From positions 4,156 through 19,518 of the forward strand of contig VBFZ01000150.1 of assembly GCA_005880805.1 (NCBI GenBank): a DNA stretch of 15,363 nt, written 5' to 3'. The notes below the pieces were generated by a model, which ran no database searches, was not told where the DNA came from, and was given only the letters and a program-made list of their open reading frames with translations. This DNA is from Chloroflexota bacterium. GTDB taxonomy: Bacteria; Chloroflexota; Limnocylindria; Limnocylindrales; CSP1-4. A program made the translations under genes and the position numbers. The first letter of the stretch is position 1. Each line of letters begins with the position of its first letter. Positions 6,032 through 14,729 of this stretch are shown here, one piece after another.

Positions 6032-9000
6032 GCGGGCGGGTGCTGCCGCGCGGAAAGAGCGGGGCCGAACGCCGGCTCAACGAGCAGTTCGCGCGAGACG
6101 TCGCGAGGCGGCAGGCCGAGGCGGAGGCGAATGCCGTCGACTTCGACATTGCGGAAGTCGACGCGGAGGCCGCGGACGCTCGACGGGCAGGCGATGGGCA
6201 AGGGCGCGCAAGGCGCAAGGCCCGCCGAGTCGAGGTTTCCGAACCCGGACGAGGAGCCCGGAGGTTGCCGGACCTCTCGGTTCTCCCACCGCTGCTGGCA
6301 GAAACCGGCACGTTTGGGTCGCTCCGCGAGCGACTCGGCTCGCCCGACGGGGAGCTTCCGAAGACCGGCCGGCACGCCGGGCTGACCTCGGTCCCGCACG
6401 GGGCCAAGAGCTTCCTGGCCGCGGCGTTGGCCCTTTCCGGCGATCGACTGTGCTGGATCGCGCGGGACGCAGAGATCGGCGACCGGGTCGCGGAAGAGCT
6501 GCAGGCGTGGCTCGGGGACGCCGATCGCGTCGCGATCCTGGAACCACGGACGGCGCTGGCATACGAGCGGAGCGAGCTCGTCCCGGACGAGACCGCCGCC
6601 CGGGTGTCGTCGCTGGCAGCCTGGCGGAGCGGGCAGGCCACCGTTCTGGTGGCCAGCGTTCAGGCTCTCCTCCAGCACACGATCAGTCCAGACGACCTGC
6701 CGCAGGCCCCCCGGCGAATGACGCAGGGCCAGCGCCTTCGACCCGATGCGCTGCTTTCCGAGCTGTTCGGCCTCGGGTACGTTCCCGCGATCGAAGTCGC
6801 GGGCCGTGGCGAGTTCGCGCGCCGCGGGGGGATCGTCGACGTTTTCCCGCCGTCGAGCCAGCTTCCGGTTCGGATCGAGTTCTTCGGCGACGAGATCGAC
6901 TCCCTGCGCGCCTTCGATCCCGCCGACCAACGCAGTCTCGCGGCCGTCGATTCCGTCGAGCTGCTCCCCGCAACCGAGTTCCTCGAGCCGGCGGACGGCG
7001 CCGACGCGATCCGTGCCCGCCTCGGTCGCACCGCAGCGCGCCTGCCGGAGCGTCTCGCGGCGGATCTCGGCCGCTTCGAGGGACTGGCGGCCGAGGAACA
7101 GGGTGTTCCGAGGCTTCCTCGCAATCGGCCCTCGACGAAGGGCGAGACGCGGGCCCTCGACGTCGGCGACGCGGCGGAGCTCTGGGCCGGGTTGCTGGCG
7201 CCGGCGACCGGCCTCGACCACCTGCCGCCGGGGACCCTGCTCGTGCTCGACGAGCCCGGTGACCTCGCCGACGCCGCCGACTTCCTGTGGCGCCAGGCGG
7301 ACGAGCGACATGCGGAGCTGACCGAGACCGGCGAGCTGCCCAGGGGCTGGCCGTCGGCCTACCTGGTGCGCAGGGACTGGAAGGCGCGACTCCTCGCCTC
7401 GCGCACGCTCGAGCTGACCTGGGAATCCGAGGCGCCGGGAGCGATGGCCGGGCGCGGGCTCAGCTCAGGCGACCTCTTTGGCTGGCACGAGCCGCAATTG
7501 CCACCCGCGCGATCGGGCCAGCTGCCCGAAGCGGTCGACCGGTGGCGGGAGGAAGGGTCGCGGATCGTGCTCGCGTCGGACCAGGCGCCCCGGCTGGCCG
7601 AGATCCTCGAAGAGGCGGGCCATACCGCGGCCGTCGTCCATCGCGTCGGGAGCGCGCCACCGCCCGGCGCGATCGTCGTCGTCGAGCGCAGCCTCAACGG
7701 CGGATTCGAGGGTGGTCCCGATCGGCTCGTCTTCGTCACCGACCGGGAGCTGTTCGGCCTCGGGTACGTTCCCGCGATCGAAGTCGCGGGCCGTGGCGAG
7801 TTCGCGCGCCGCGGGGGGATCGTCGACGTTTTCCCGCCGTCGAGCCAGCTTCCGGTTCGGATCGAGTTCTTCGGCGACGAGATCGGCAGTGGCGCGGGCG
7901 ACGACCGCGACTTCCTGGAGCTCGCCTTCGCCGGTGGCGACCGCATCTACGTGCCGGTCGAGCAGATCGCTCGGGTCACGCGCTACTCGGGGGGCGAGCA
8001 CCCGCAGATCTCCCGGCTCGGTGGCACGGAGTGGCTGCGGACGAAGGCACGCGTCAAGCGCGCCGTCACCGATCTCGCCCAGGAGCTCCTCGAGCTGTAC
8101 GCGGCCAGGGCCGCGGCTCGCGGCCATGCGTACCTGCCGGACACGCCGTGGCAGGGGGAGCTCGAGGCGTCATTCCCGTACGAGGAGACGACCGATCAGC
8201 TGCGCGCCACGGCCGAGGTCAAGCTCGACATGGAGGCCGTCCAACCGATGGACCGCCTCGTCGTGGGCGACGTCGGCTACGGCAAGACCGAGGTCGCGTT
8301 GCGGGCGGCGTTCAAGGCGATCCAGGACGGGAAGCAGGTTGCCGTGCTCGTGCCCACGACCGTGCTCGCCGCGCAACACCTCGCGACGTTCGAGCAGCGC
8401 TTCGGGGCATTCCCGATCTCGGTCCGGCTCCTGTCGCGCTTCGTCACGCCGACGGAGCAGAGGGCCACGGTCGACGGCCTTCGCGCAGGGACAGTCGACC
8501 TCGTCATCGGAACGCACCGGCTGCTGAGCCGGGACGTCGCCTTTCGCGATCTCGGGCTCGTCGTCGTCGACGAGGAGCAGCGCTTCGGCGTTGCCGCCAA
8601 GGAGCGGCTCAAGCGGCTTCGCCGAGAGGTCGACGTCCTGACGCTGTCCGCAACACCAATCCCCCGAACGCTGAACCTGGCACTCGCCGGCGTGCGCGAC
8701 TTGTCGGTCATCGAGACCCCGCCCGAGGACCGGCTGCCGATCCAGACGCGGGTGGCGGAGGCCTCGGCCGGTCTGGTTCGCGACGCGATTCTCCGCGAGC
8801 TCGACCGGGGCGGACAGGCGTTCTTCGTCCACAATCGCGTCGAGACGATCGAGGCGCAGGCCGAGCAGCTGCGGCGGATGCTGCCGGGTGTTCGGTTCGC
8901 CGTCGGGCACGGCCAGATGAGCGAGGGAACGCTCGAAAACGCGATGCTCGACTTCGCGGGCGGCGCCGTCGACGTGCTGGTGTGCACGACGATCATCGAG

Positions 9001-9891
9001 TCGGGGCTCGACATCCCGAACGCGAACACGATCCTTATCGACCGCGCCGACACCCTCGGGCTCGCCCAGCTGTACCAGCTCCGTGGGCGGGTCGGCCGCT
9101 CGTCACGGCGCGCCTACGCCTACCTGCTCTACCGGCGCCGCGAGCGGCTCTCCGACGAGGCTCGCAAGCGCCTGCAGGCGATCTTCAACGCCTCGGAGCT
9201 GGGTGCCGGGTTCCAGATCGCGCTGTCGGACCTCGAAATCCGTGGCGCCGGCAACATCCTGGGCGGCGAGCAGTCGGGTCACATGGCCGCCGTCGGCTTC
9301 GATCTGTACAGCCGCCTGCTCGCCGAGGCCGTCGAGGAGCAGAAGGCCAACCTCGAGCATCGCGAGCCGGTCGTCGAGCGGCCCCAGGCCGTCCTCGATC
9401 TGCCCCTCGACGCCAACCTGCCGGACACCTATGTCCCGGACGAGGCCCAGAAGCTCGAACTGTACCGGCGGTTGGCCAAGGCCCGGACGCCGGGCGACCT
9501 CGCGGCTTTCCGCCAGGAGATCACCGACCGGTTCGGCCCGATGCCGGAGCCGGTCGTGCGCCTGGTCGAGGTCGCGGAGCTCCGGCTGGCTGCGGAAGAG
9601 GCGGGCGTCGCATCGATCTCGCGCGAGGACGGCCTCCTCGTGGTGCGCTTCGGTCAGGGACTCACGCGCGCGACGGCGATGCGGCTCCTCGGTCCCGGGA
9701 GCCTTCCGGGCCTGCGGCCGGGCGACGTCACCTTCGCCTCGAACCAGGTTCGACTCCGGCTGCCTCGCGACCCGGGCGCCGGCTGGCGGCTCACCCAGGC
9801 GGTCGTCGGCAGGCTGTCGGTCGCCAACGAGGCGACCAGCGAGGGGACTGGCCAGACGCCCGTCGAGGCGCGCGTCGGCATTCCGGAGTAG
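6028..9891 (+). CDS. mfd: Transcription-repair coupling factor Mfd with altered RNAP-interacting domain
   Basis: Mfd removes stalled RNA polymerase from damaged DNA and recruits UvrA. GTG 6028 overlaps the pth stop and gives 1287 residues; open frame upstream of it is shadow of pth. After a charged, low-complexity N-terminal 70 residues comes the UvrB-homology module, including SELFGLGYVPAIEVAGRGEF near residue 245 and GGIVDVFPP. The translocase core is intact: Walker A GDVGYGKT (747-754), DEEQRFGV (from 848), SATPIPRT, and QLRGRVGRS. The C-terminal TRCF domain (LPDTYVPDEAQKLELYRRLA) is also present. The anomaly is at residues 574-619, which exactly repeat residues 245-290. They stand where the CarD-like RNA-polymerase-interacting domain should begin (normally a PGDxVVHxxHGIGRF-type strand). 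Only its second half, RDFLELAFAGGDRIYVPVEQ, remains. Translocation should survive, whereas RNAP binding is doubtful. Confidence 0.95.
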   Translation: MSGRVLPRGKSGAERRLNEQFARDVARRQAEAEANAVDFDIAEVDAEAADARRAGDGQGRARRKARRVEVSEPGRGARRLPDLSVLPPLLAETGTFGSLRERLGSPDGELPKTGRHAGLTSVPHGAKSFLAAALALSGDRLCWIARDAEIGDRVAEELQAWLGDADRVAILEPRTALAYERSELVPDETAARVSSLAAWRSGQATVLVASVQALLQHTISPDDLPQAPRRMTQGQRLRPDALLSELFGLGYVPAIEVAGRGEFARRGGIVDVFPPSSQLPVRIEFFGDEIDSLRAFDPADQRSLAAVDSVELLPATEFLEPADGADAIRARLGRTAARLPERLAADLGRFEGLAAEEQGVPRLPRNRPSTKGETRALDVGDAAELWAGLLAPATGLDHLPPGTLLVLDEPGDLADAADFLWRQADERHAELTETGELPRGWPSAYLVRRDWKARLLASRTLELTWESEAPGAMAGRGLSSGDLFGWHEPQLPPARSGQLPEAVDRWREEGSRIVLASDQAPRLAEILEEAGHTAAVVHRVGSAPPPGAIVVVERSLNGGFEGGPDRLVFVTDRELFGLGYVPAIEVAGRGEFARRGGIVDVFPPSSQLPVRIEFFGDEIGSGAGDDRDFLELAFAGGDRIYVPVEQIARVTRYSGGEHPQISRLGGTEWLRTKARVKRAVTDLAQELLELYAARAAARGHAYLPDTPWQGELEASFPYEETTDQLRATAEVKLDMEAVQPMDRLVVGDVGYGKTEVALRAAFKAIQDGKQVAVLVPTTVLAAQHLATFEQRFGAFPISVRLLSRFVTPTEQRATVDGLRAGTVDLVIGTHRLLSRDVAFRDLGLVVVDEEQRFGVAAKERLKRLRREVDVLTLSATPIPRTLNLALAGVRDLSVIETPPEDRLPIQTRVAEASAGLVRDAILRELDRGGQAFFVHNRVETIEAQAEQLRRMLPGVRFAVGHGQMSEGTLENAMLDFAGGAVDVLVCTTIIESGLDIPNANTILIDRADTLGLAQLYQLRGRVGRSSRRAYAYLLYRRRERLSDEARKRLQAIFNASELGAGFQIALSDLEIRGAGNILGGEQSGHMAAVGFDLYSRLLAEAVEEQKANLEHREPVVERPQAVLDLPLDANLPDTYVPDEAQKLELYRRLAKARTPGDLAAFRQEITDRFGPMPEPVVRLVEVAELRLAAEEAGVASISREDGLLVVRFGQGLTRATAMRLLGPGSLPGLRPGDVTFASNQVRLRLPRDPGAGWRLTQAVVGRLSVANEATSEGTGQTPVEARVGIPE
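6760..6898 (+). repeat. 139-bp direct repeat, copy 1 (native position in mfd)
   Basis: This copy codes for the family-expected segment of the UvrB-homology module, from ELFGLGYVPAI through GGIVDVFPP to FFGDEI. It is followed by the normal DSLRAFDPADQRS continuation, so it is the original. I compared it base by base with 7747-7885 and found no difference; the flanking bases differ on both sides. Confidence 0.97.
7747..7885 (+). repeat. 139-bp direct repeat, copy 2 (ectopic, in the RNAP-interacting domain of mfd)
   Basis: It is identical to 6760-6898 at an offset of 987 bases (329 codons), so the frame is preserved. The left edge sits in VTDRELFG, a natural Mfd motif that shares GAGCTGTTCGG with copy 1, which may have seeded the exchange. 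The right edge passes directly into GSGAGDDRDFLEL, normal RID sequence. Confidence 0.97.
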
Positions 9892-9946
9892 CGTCGGAGG
9901 AACAACCCCCGCGCGCCCAGAGCGACGCGCCCTGCCGGAGGAATCA

Positions 9947-10885
9947 ATGAAGCCCTGGTTCGGCTACCACATGCCCACGTACACCTATCCCGACGCGTCG
10001 CCGGAGCAGCTGTTCGAGCGAGCCGTCCGGAACGTGAAAGCCGTGGAGGACGCGGGTTTCGCGCTCGTGACGGTGATGGACCACTTCTATCAGATCCAGG
10101 GCGTGGGCCCGGAGACGGACGAGATGCTGGAGGGGTACGCGACGCTCGCGGCGCTCTCCCAGCGAACCTCGAAGGTGAAGCTCGCGACGCTCGTGTCTGG
10201 TGTCACGTACCGGAACCCGGCCCTGCTGGCGAAGATGGTCACGACGCTGGACGTGCTGTCCGGCGGCCGCGCGGTGCTGGGACTCGGGGCGGCCTGGAAC
10301 GAGGACGAGCATCGCGGCTACGGGTTCGACTTCCCGCCCGTCGGCGAGCGGATGGACCGGCTCGACGAGGCGCTCACGATCTGCCGCGCGATGTTCTCCG
10401 AGGACCGTCCGAGCTTCGAGGGCCGCTACTACCGGATCGACCGCGCCCTGAACTGCCCGCGGCCGCTCCAGCCCGGCGGCCCGAAGATCATCGTCGGCGG
10501 GGGAGGCGAGCAGCGGACGCTGAAGATCGCCGCGAAGCACGCCGACATGACGCACTGGTTCCCACTCGGATTGCCGGCACTGCAGCACAAGAACGAGGTC
10601 CTGGAGCGCCACTGCGAGACCGTCGGGCGGGATCCGGCCACGATCGAGCGGACCATGACGAGCCCGGTCGTGGTCGCCGCCAACGATCGCGAGGGCAAGG
10701 CGATGCTCGAGCGCATGCCGCCCGAGCGCCGTGCTCACGTGAATGTCGGCACGCCCGATCAGGCAGCGGAGGGGCTGCGACCGTATCTCGACGCCGGATT
10801 CACGGGATTCACGTTCAACAACACGACCTACTCCACTCCGGAACAGATCGGCGCGATCGGCGAGTTGCTGCGCCTGATCGCTTGA
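9947..10885 (+). CDS. LLM-class flavin/F420-dependent oxidoreductase
   Basis: The 312-residue product belongs to the bacterial luciferase-like monooxygenase superfamily, in the subgroup usually annotated as coenzyme F420-dependent. Conserved parts include FGYHMPTYTYPD at the N-terminus, AVEDAGFALVTVMDHF (strand and helix of the TIM barrel), TSKVKLATLVSGVTYRNPAL, the signature LDVLSGGRAVLGLGAAWNEDEH, GRYYRIDRALNCPRPLQP, and IIVGGGGEQRTLKIAAKHAD. GGAGG at 9937-9941 lies five bases before ATG 9947. The open frame upstream of it is a shadow of mfd. Family members reduce or oxidise varied substrates with F420H2 or FMN; the substrate here is unknown. The adjacent remnant at 10882-11145 is from the same superfamily, indicating an earlier pair of LLM genes. 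Confidence 0.93.
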   Translation: MKPWFGYHMPTYTYPDASPEQLFERAVRNVKAVEDAGFALVTVMDHFYQIQGVGPETDEMLEGYATLAALSQRTSKVKLATLVSGVTYRNPALLAKMVTTLDVLSGGRAVLGLGAAWNEDEHRGYGFDFPPVGERMDRLDEALTICRAMFSEDRPSFEGRYYRIDRALNCPRPLQPGGPKIIVGGGGEQRTLKIAAKHADMTHWFPLGLPALQHKNEVLERHCETVGRDPATIERTMTSPVVVAANDREGKAMLERMPPERRAHVNVGTPDQAAEGLRPYLDAGFTGFTFNNTTYSTPEQIGAIGELLRLIA

Positions 10886-11145
10886 GCGCCGCGCCCGCGG
10901 AGCGTTCACACCGGCCGTTCCGCTTCCTTGCCGGAGTGCAGAAGGTCGTCGATCGGAAGAAGCTGGCCGCCGATGCTCGCCGGGCGGAGGCGATGGGCTG
11001 CGGCGGCCTGGTCATACCCGACCACCTCATCGAAAAGCTCGCCCCGGTCCCGCGGAGCATGCGCGAGCGCCTCGGGATCACGAACTTCATGGGCGGCGAC
11101 ATCGACGAGCTCGCGCCGGTCGTGGAGCGCCTCGCCGGCACGTAG
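10882..11145 (+). pseudogene. Internally deleted remnant of a second LLM F420-type oxidoreductase
   Basis: This 87-codon frame starts at TTG 10882, overlapping the previous stop (TTGA). Its first half, RPFRFLAGVQKVVDRKKLAA to AEAMGCGGLVIPDHLIEKLAPVP, matches the N-terminus of LLM proteins of the MSMEG_2516 type (RPFRF ... PDHL ... LAPxP). Its second half, RERLGITNFMGGDIDELAPVVERLAGT, matches the extreme C-terminus of the same family (RERxGI ... FAPVVxRLAG). About 200 or more central residues, the whole barrel and cofactor site, are missing. The junction lies near base 11056. The frame is intact, so the deletion was in frame or the piece is still expressed as a small protein. A catalytic role is very unlikely. 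The identification is from remembered family patterns. Confidence 0.7.
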
Positions 11146-11185
11146 CCCAGGCGCGCACTTCGCCGGCAGCGGGCATCCTTCCGCC

Positions 11186-12721
11186 ATGACCGAGGAGCTG
11201 GTTCACCGCGTGCCGTCGACCTCGCGCGCCGCCGCAGGCACGGCCGCAGCCGCTCGGCCTTTGACCATCGACGAAGGCGGTGTGTGGGCGCGGGGCCGGC
11301 GGGCGACCGCGTTCGGCCTGATCCTGACGATCACGCTCGTCGCCTTCGAAGCGCTGGCGGTGAGCGTCGTCCTCCCGATCGTGGCCGCCGACCTCAACGG
11401 CCTGCCCCTCTACGGCTGGGTCATGAGCGCGTTCTTCCTGGGCAACCTGGTTGGCATCGTGGCGGCAGGCCGTCAGATCGATGCGCTGGGACCGGCCCGG
11501 CCGTTCGTCGTCGGGCTGATCCTGTTCGCGATCGGCCTGACGGTCGGCGGGCTCTCGCCGGCGATGGGTGTCCTCGTCACCGCCCGGGCCGTGCAAGGCT
11601 TCGGCGCGGGCGCGATCGCTCCGGTCGCGTACGTTGCGATCGGGCGCACCTTCCCCGAGTCGATCCGGGGCCAGATGTTCGCGTACCTCTCGACGGCGTG
11701 GGTCGTGCCCGGGCTCATCGGACCCGCGCTCGCCGGCTGGGTGGCGCTCCACATTGGCTGGCGCGTCGTGTTCCTCGGCCTGCTGCCACTGATCGCGGTC
11801 GCCGGCGTACTGACCGTGCCGGCGCTGCGGCGTCTGCCGCAAACGCTGCAACCGCCCGCTCCCGGCGCAACCGCGACCGAAGTGGGGACGGAAACGGCCG
11901 GCGCACCGAGCCTCCGTTCGGCCGTCCGACTCTCGCTCGGCGCGGCGCTCGTGCTCGGCGGCCTTTCGCCTGCCAGCCTGGTCCTCGGTCTCGCGCCCGC
12001 GGGCGTGGCTCGAAGCCTCGGCGGCCCGACGCTCGCGCTCATCGGGCTGCCCGTCATCCTTCTTGGCCTCTCTGTTGCCGTGCCGGCATTCCGCTCACTC
12101 ACGCCGCCGGGCACGCTCAGCGGTGCATCAGGGCTCCCGGCGGCGGTCCTGATCCGCGGCATCCTGACCTTCTCGTTCTTCGGACCGGACACATTCGTCC
12201 CCCTGGCGCTCCAGGGCATCCGTCATGTCGACGCCGCCCAGGCCGGCCTCGTCCTCACCTCCGCCACCTTGTCGTGGACCGCGGGCTCATGGATCCAGGC
12301 ACACCGCATGCCGGTGGGGGGTGAGCGGCAATTCATCCGGGCAGGCTTTGCCATCGTGCTGGTCGGTGTCGCGTTGACGGCGACCGTGCTTTCGCCCGCG
12401 GTGCCCGTCTGGGTCGCAGTGCCTACCTGGGCGATCACCGGACTCGGCATGGGCCTGTCCTACTCGCCGATCTCCCTGTTCGTGATCCGCAAGGCGCAGC
12501 CCGGGGCGGAGGGAGCGGCCACGAGCGGCCTGACGCTGGCCGACACCCTGGGCACCGCGCTTGGCGCGGGGCTCGCCGGCGCATTCGTGGCCCTGGCGGT
12601 GAGCTTCGGTTGGGAGCCGTGGGTTGGGGTCGCGGCGGCGTTCGCAGCGGGCGTCGCCGGCGCAGCGTTCGGGCTCGTCTACGCAGGGCGGCTGCGCGGG
12701 GATCGCGAGGAGCGCGAGTGA
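11186..12721 (+). CDS. Major facilitator superfamily transporter, DHA2-like
   Basis: From ATG 11186 the product is 511 residues with about 14 hydrophobic segments, as in drug:H+ antiporter family 2. After a cytoplasmic, alanine-rich N-terminal 40 residues, TM1 runs through LILTITLVAFEALAVSVVLP. TM2 is followed by AAGRQIDALGPARPF, a recognisable but degenerate motif A (G-x-x-x-D-x-x-G-x-x). Then come TARAVQGFGAGAIAPVAYVA (motif B region, R in TM4), WVVPGLIGPALAGWVA (motif C, antiporter signature), and the central loop around TLQPPAPGATATEVGTETAG. The frame is open far upstream of ATG 11186 but that part is a shadow of the previous genes. There is no strong Shine-Dalgarno. The substrate is unknown. 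The stop overlaps the start of the zincin gene (GTGA), implying coupled translation. Confidence 0.9.
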   Translation: MTEELVHRVPSTSRAAAGTAAAARPLTIDEGGVWARGRRATAFGLILTITLVAFEALAVSVVLPIVAADLNGLPLYGWVMSAFFLGNLVGIVAAGRQIDALGPARPFVVGLILFAIGLTVGGLSPAMGVLVTARAVQGFGAGAIAPVAYVAIGRTFPESIRGQMFAYLSTAWVVPGLIGPALAGWVALHIGWRVVFLGLLPLIAVAGVLTVPALRRLPQTLQPPAPGATATEVGTETAGAPSLRSAVRLSLGAALVLGGLSPASLVLGLAPAGVARSLGGPTLALIGLPVILLGLSVAVPAFRSLTPPGTLSGASGLPAAVLIRGILTFSFFGPDTFVPLALQGIRHVDAAQAGLVLTSATLSWTAGSWIQAHRMPVGGERQFIRAGFAIVLVGVALTATVLSPAVPVWVAVPTWAITGLGMGLSYSPISLFVIRKAQPGAEGAATSGLTLADTLGTALGAGLAGAFVALAVSFGWEPWVGVAAAFAAGVAGAAFGLVYAGRLRGDREERE

Positions 12722-13149
12722 GCTCCCCAACCCAGCCCGAACCCGGCATGGGCGCCGCCCTCGACCCCAAGGCGGAGCTGGAGCGTCGCCAGGACGAGTT
12801 CGACGTGATGGTGGCGGACGCCGTCGAGGCCATCCCGTCGCTCTACCGCGAGCAGCTCGACTCCGTCGCGATCATCACCGACGACGAGCCGGCACCGGGC
12901 CAGCAGGCGCCCGGAACGCTCCTGTTCGGCCTCTACCAGGGTGTCCCGCGCACGCGGTGGGGCGCAACGAACACGGCCATCCCCAGCAAGATCACCATCT
13001 TCCGTCGCCCCCACGAGATCGCCTTTCCCGATCCGGCCGCCCGGGCGCGGCGCGTCCGTTCGACCGTTCTCCACGAGGTCGCGCATCACCTCGGAATCGA
13101 CGACGCGACCCTCCGGCGCATCGAGGGCGGGCGCGACCGGGGCGGCTGA
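12718..13149 (+). CDS. Minimal zincin-like metallopeptidase family protein (Zincin_1 type)
   Basis: This 143-residue protein starts at GTG 12718, overlapping the MFS stop by four bases. It carries VLHEVAHHLGIDD (H119, E120, H123), the HExxH zinc motif followed by GID, as in the small bacterial minimal-MMP-like family with a solved actinobacterial structure. Other family features are VADAVEAIPSLYREQLDSVA at the N-terminus, TLLFGLYQGVPRT, and PSKITIFRRPHE. Size and domain coverage fit a complete single-domain member. No signal peptide is visible, so it is probably cytoplasmic. The physiological substrate of this family is not known, and whether members are active proteases is uncertain. ATG 12748 is an alternative start. 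Coupling to the exporter is positional and need not be functional. Confidence 0.88.
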   Translation: MSSPTQPEPGMGAALDPKAELERRQDEFDVMVADAVEAIPSLYREQLDSVAIITDDEPAPGQQAPGTLLFGLYQGVPRTRWGATNTAIPSKITIFRRPHEIAFPDPAARARRVRSTVLHEVAHHLGIDDATLRRIEGGRDRGG

Positions 13150-13168
13150 CCGGGGCTCGACGGAGCGA

Positions 13169-13198
13169 CTGACCAGGGCTGGACAGACGAGGCATCAT
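13169..13198 (+). promoter_or_regulatory. Possible promoter for the SGNH hydrolase gene
   Basis: CTGACC (13169-13174) and CATCAT (13193-13198) are 18 bp apart, each matching four of six consensus bases. They lie in the 111-base gap between the zincin and hydrolase genes. In such G+C-rich DNA this is suggestive only. Confidence 0.25.
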
Positions 13199-13260
13199 GG
13201 GCACGTCCGCGGGGTGATCGCGAGGGGTTGATGCGGACCCGGGACGAAGAGGAGGGTGCC

Positions 13261-14082
13261 ATGCTGCGCCGTGGTGGTCGGGCCCTGCTGGGCGCGCTGC
13301 TGCTCGTCGTCGTCATCCAGTCACCGGTGTCGGCCGCCGCACCGCTTCCGCACTCGATGGCAGGGACCGGCGATTCGATCTCGCGCGCCTACAACACCGG
13401 CTTCTGGCCGTTCACCGACAACCCGGCAGGTTCGTGGTCGACCGGGACGACCGCGAGCGTAAACAGTCACTACCTGCGGATCCGGGCGCTCAACCCGGCC
13501 ATCCAGGGCAAGGCGTACAACGACGCCAGGAGCGGCGCCCTGATGCGCGACCTGAACGGGCAAATGGCGACCGTCGTCGCCCAGCGGGTCGACTACGTGA
13601 CCGTGCTGATGGGCGGCAACGACGTTTGCCAGCCAACCGAGGCGCAGATGACCGACGCGGTGCTGTTCGAGTCGCAGTTCAAGGCAGCGATGGACACCCT
13701 GACTGCTGGCTCGCCGGGCACGCGGGTCTTCGTCCTCACGATCCCGAACGTCTACAACCTGTGGGCGGTGCTCAAGAACAACGGCACCGCGCGCTTCATC
13801 TGGGCGCTCGGGCAGGTCTGCCAGTCGATGCTGAAGAACCCGCTCTCGACGGCCCAGGCCGACGTCGACCGTCGCGTGCGTGTGCTCGCCCGCGAACAGG
13901 CCTTCAACGACGTGCTCAAGAACGTCTGCGGCCTGTACACGCAATGCCGGTTCGACAATCATGCGGTCTTCAACACCGCCTTCACGGCCGGCGACGTCTC
14001 GACACGCGACTACTTCCACCCCTCGGTCGCGGGTCAGGCCAAGCTGGCCGCCGGCACCTGGGCCGTCGGATTCTGGCCGTAG
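13261..14082 (+). CDS. Secreted SGNH/GDSL-family hydrolase
   Basis: The 273-residue product starts at ATG 13261 with GGAGG five bases upstream (13251-13255). An in-frame earlier start at 13228 has no such site. The N-terminus is a classical signal peptide: MLRRGGR, hydrophobic ALLGALLLVVVI, and cleavage likely around VSA-AA (residues 23-27). The SGNH blocks are clear: block I GTGDSIS with nucleophile S39, block II glycine in DARSG, block III MGGNDVC (G119, N120), and block V DYFHPS (D250, H253). The mature part has a few cysteines (in NDVC, GQVC, NVCG, TQCR), an even number suited to disulfides. Family members are esterases, lipases or acyl-hydrolases of lipids and glycans. The substrate is not deducible. 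It probably acts at or beyond the cell surface. Confidence 0.9.
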   Translation: MLRRGGRALLGALLLVVVIQSPVSAAAPLPHSMAGTGDSISRAYNTGFWPFTDNPAGSWSTGTTASVNSHYLRIRALNPAIQGKAYNDARSGALMRDLNGQMATVVAQRVDYVTVLMGGNDVCQPTEAQMTDAVLFESQFKAAMDTLTAGSPGTRVFVLTIPNVYNLWAVLKNNGTARFIWALGQVCQSMLKNPLSTAQADVDRRVRVLAREQAFNDVLKNVCGLYTQCRFDNHAVFNTAFTAGDVSTRDYFHPSVAGQAKLAAGTWAVGFWP

Positions 14083-14110
14083 GCTGGCGGCCGTCGCAGC
14101 GTCGCCCCGA

Positions 14111-14141
14111 TGACGGAGCCGTAACCCGCCTGCGGTAGACT
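14111..14141 (+). promoter_or_regulatory. Candidate promoter for apt-mtnA
   Basis: TAGACT (14136-14141) is identical to the -10 box proposed for rpsU and in similar context (GCGGTAGACT here, TCGGCTAGACT there). The best -35 match, TGACGG (14111-14116), sits 19 bp upstream, which is long, so the -35 is doubtful. The start of apt lies 53 bases downstream of the -10. Confidence 0.4.
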
Positions 14142-14194
14142 GCACGGGCCCAAATTCGACCCTCCTGGAGGATCGTCAGCCGCGTGAGCGCGTC

Positions 14195-14716
<522 letters not shown>

Positions 14717-14729
14717 CCGAGGCGCCAGG

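Noticed and set aside
5488..7311. A long open frame on the minus strand (607 codons) opposite pth and mfd
   Set aside because: It lies antisense to two well-identified genes, has no domain likeness, and is expected from G+C-rich codon use that suppresses stops in the complementary frame.
7287..9950. An 887-codon + strand frame overlapping mfd in another phase
   Set aside because: It is arginine/glycine/proline-rich shadow sequence; the mfd frame contains all helicase motifs.
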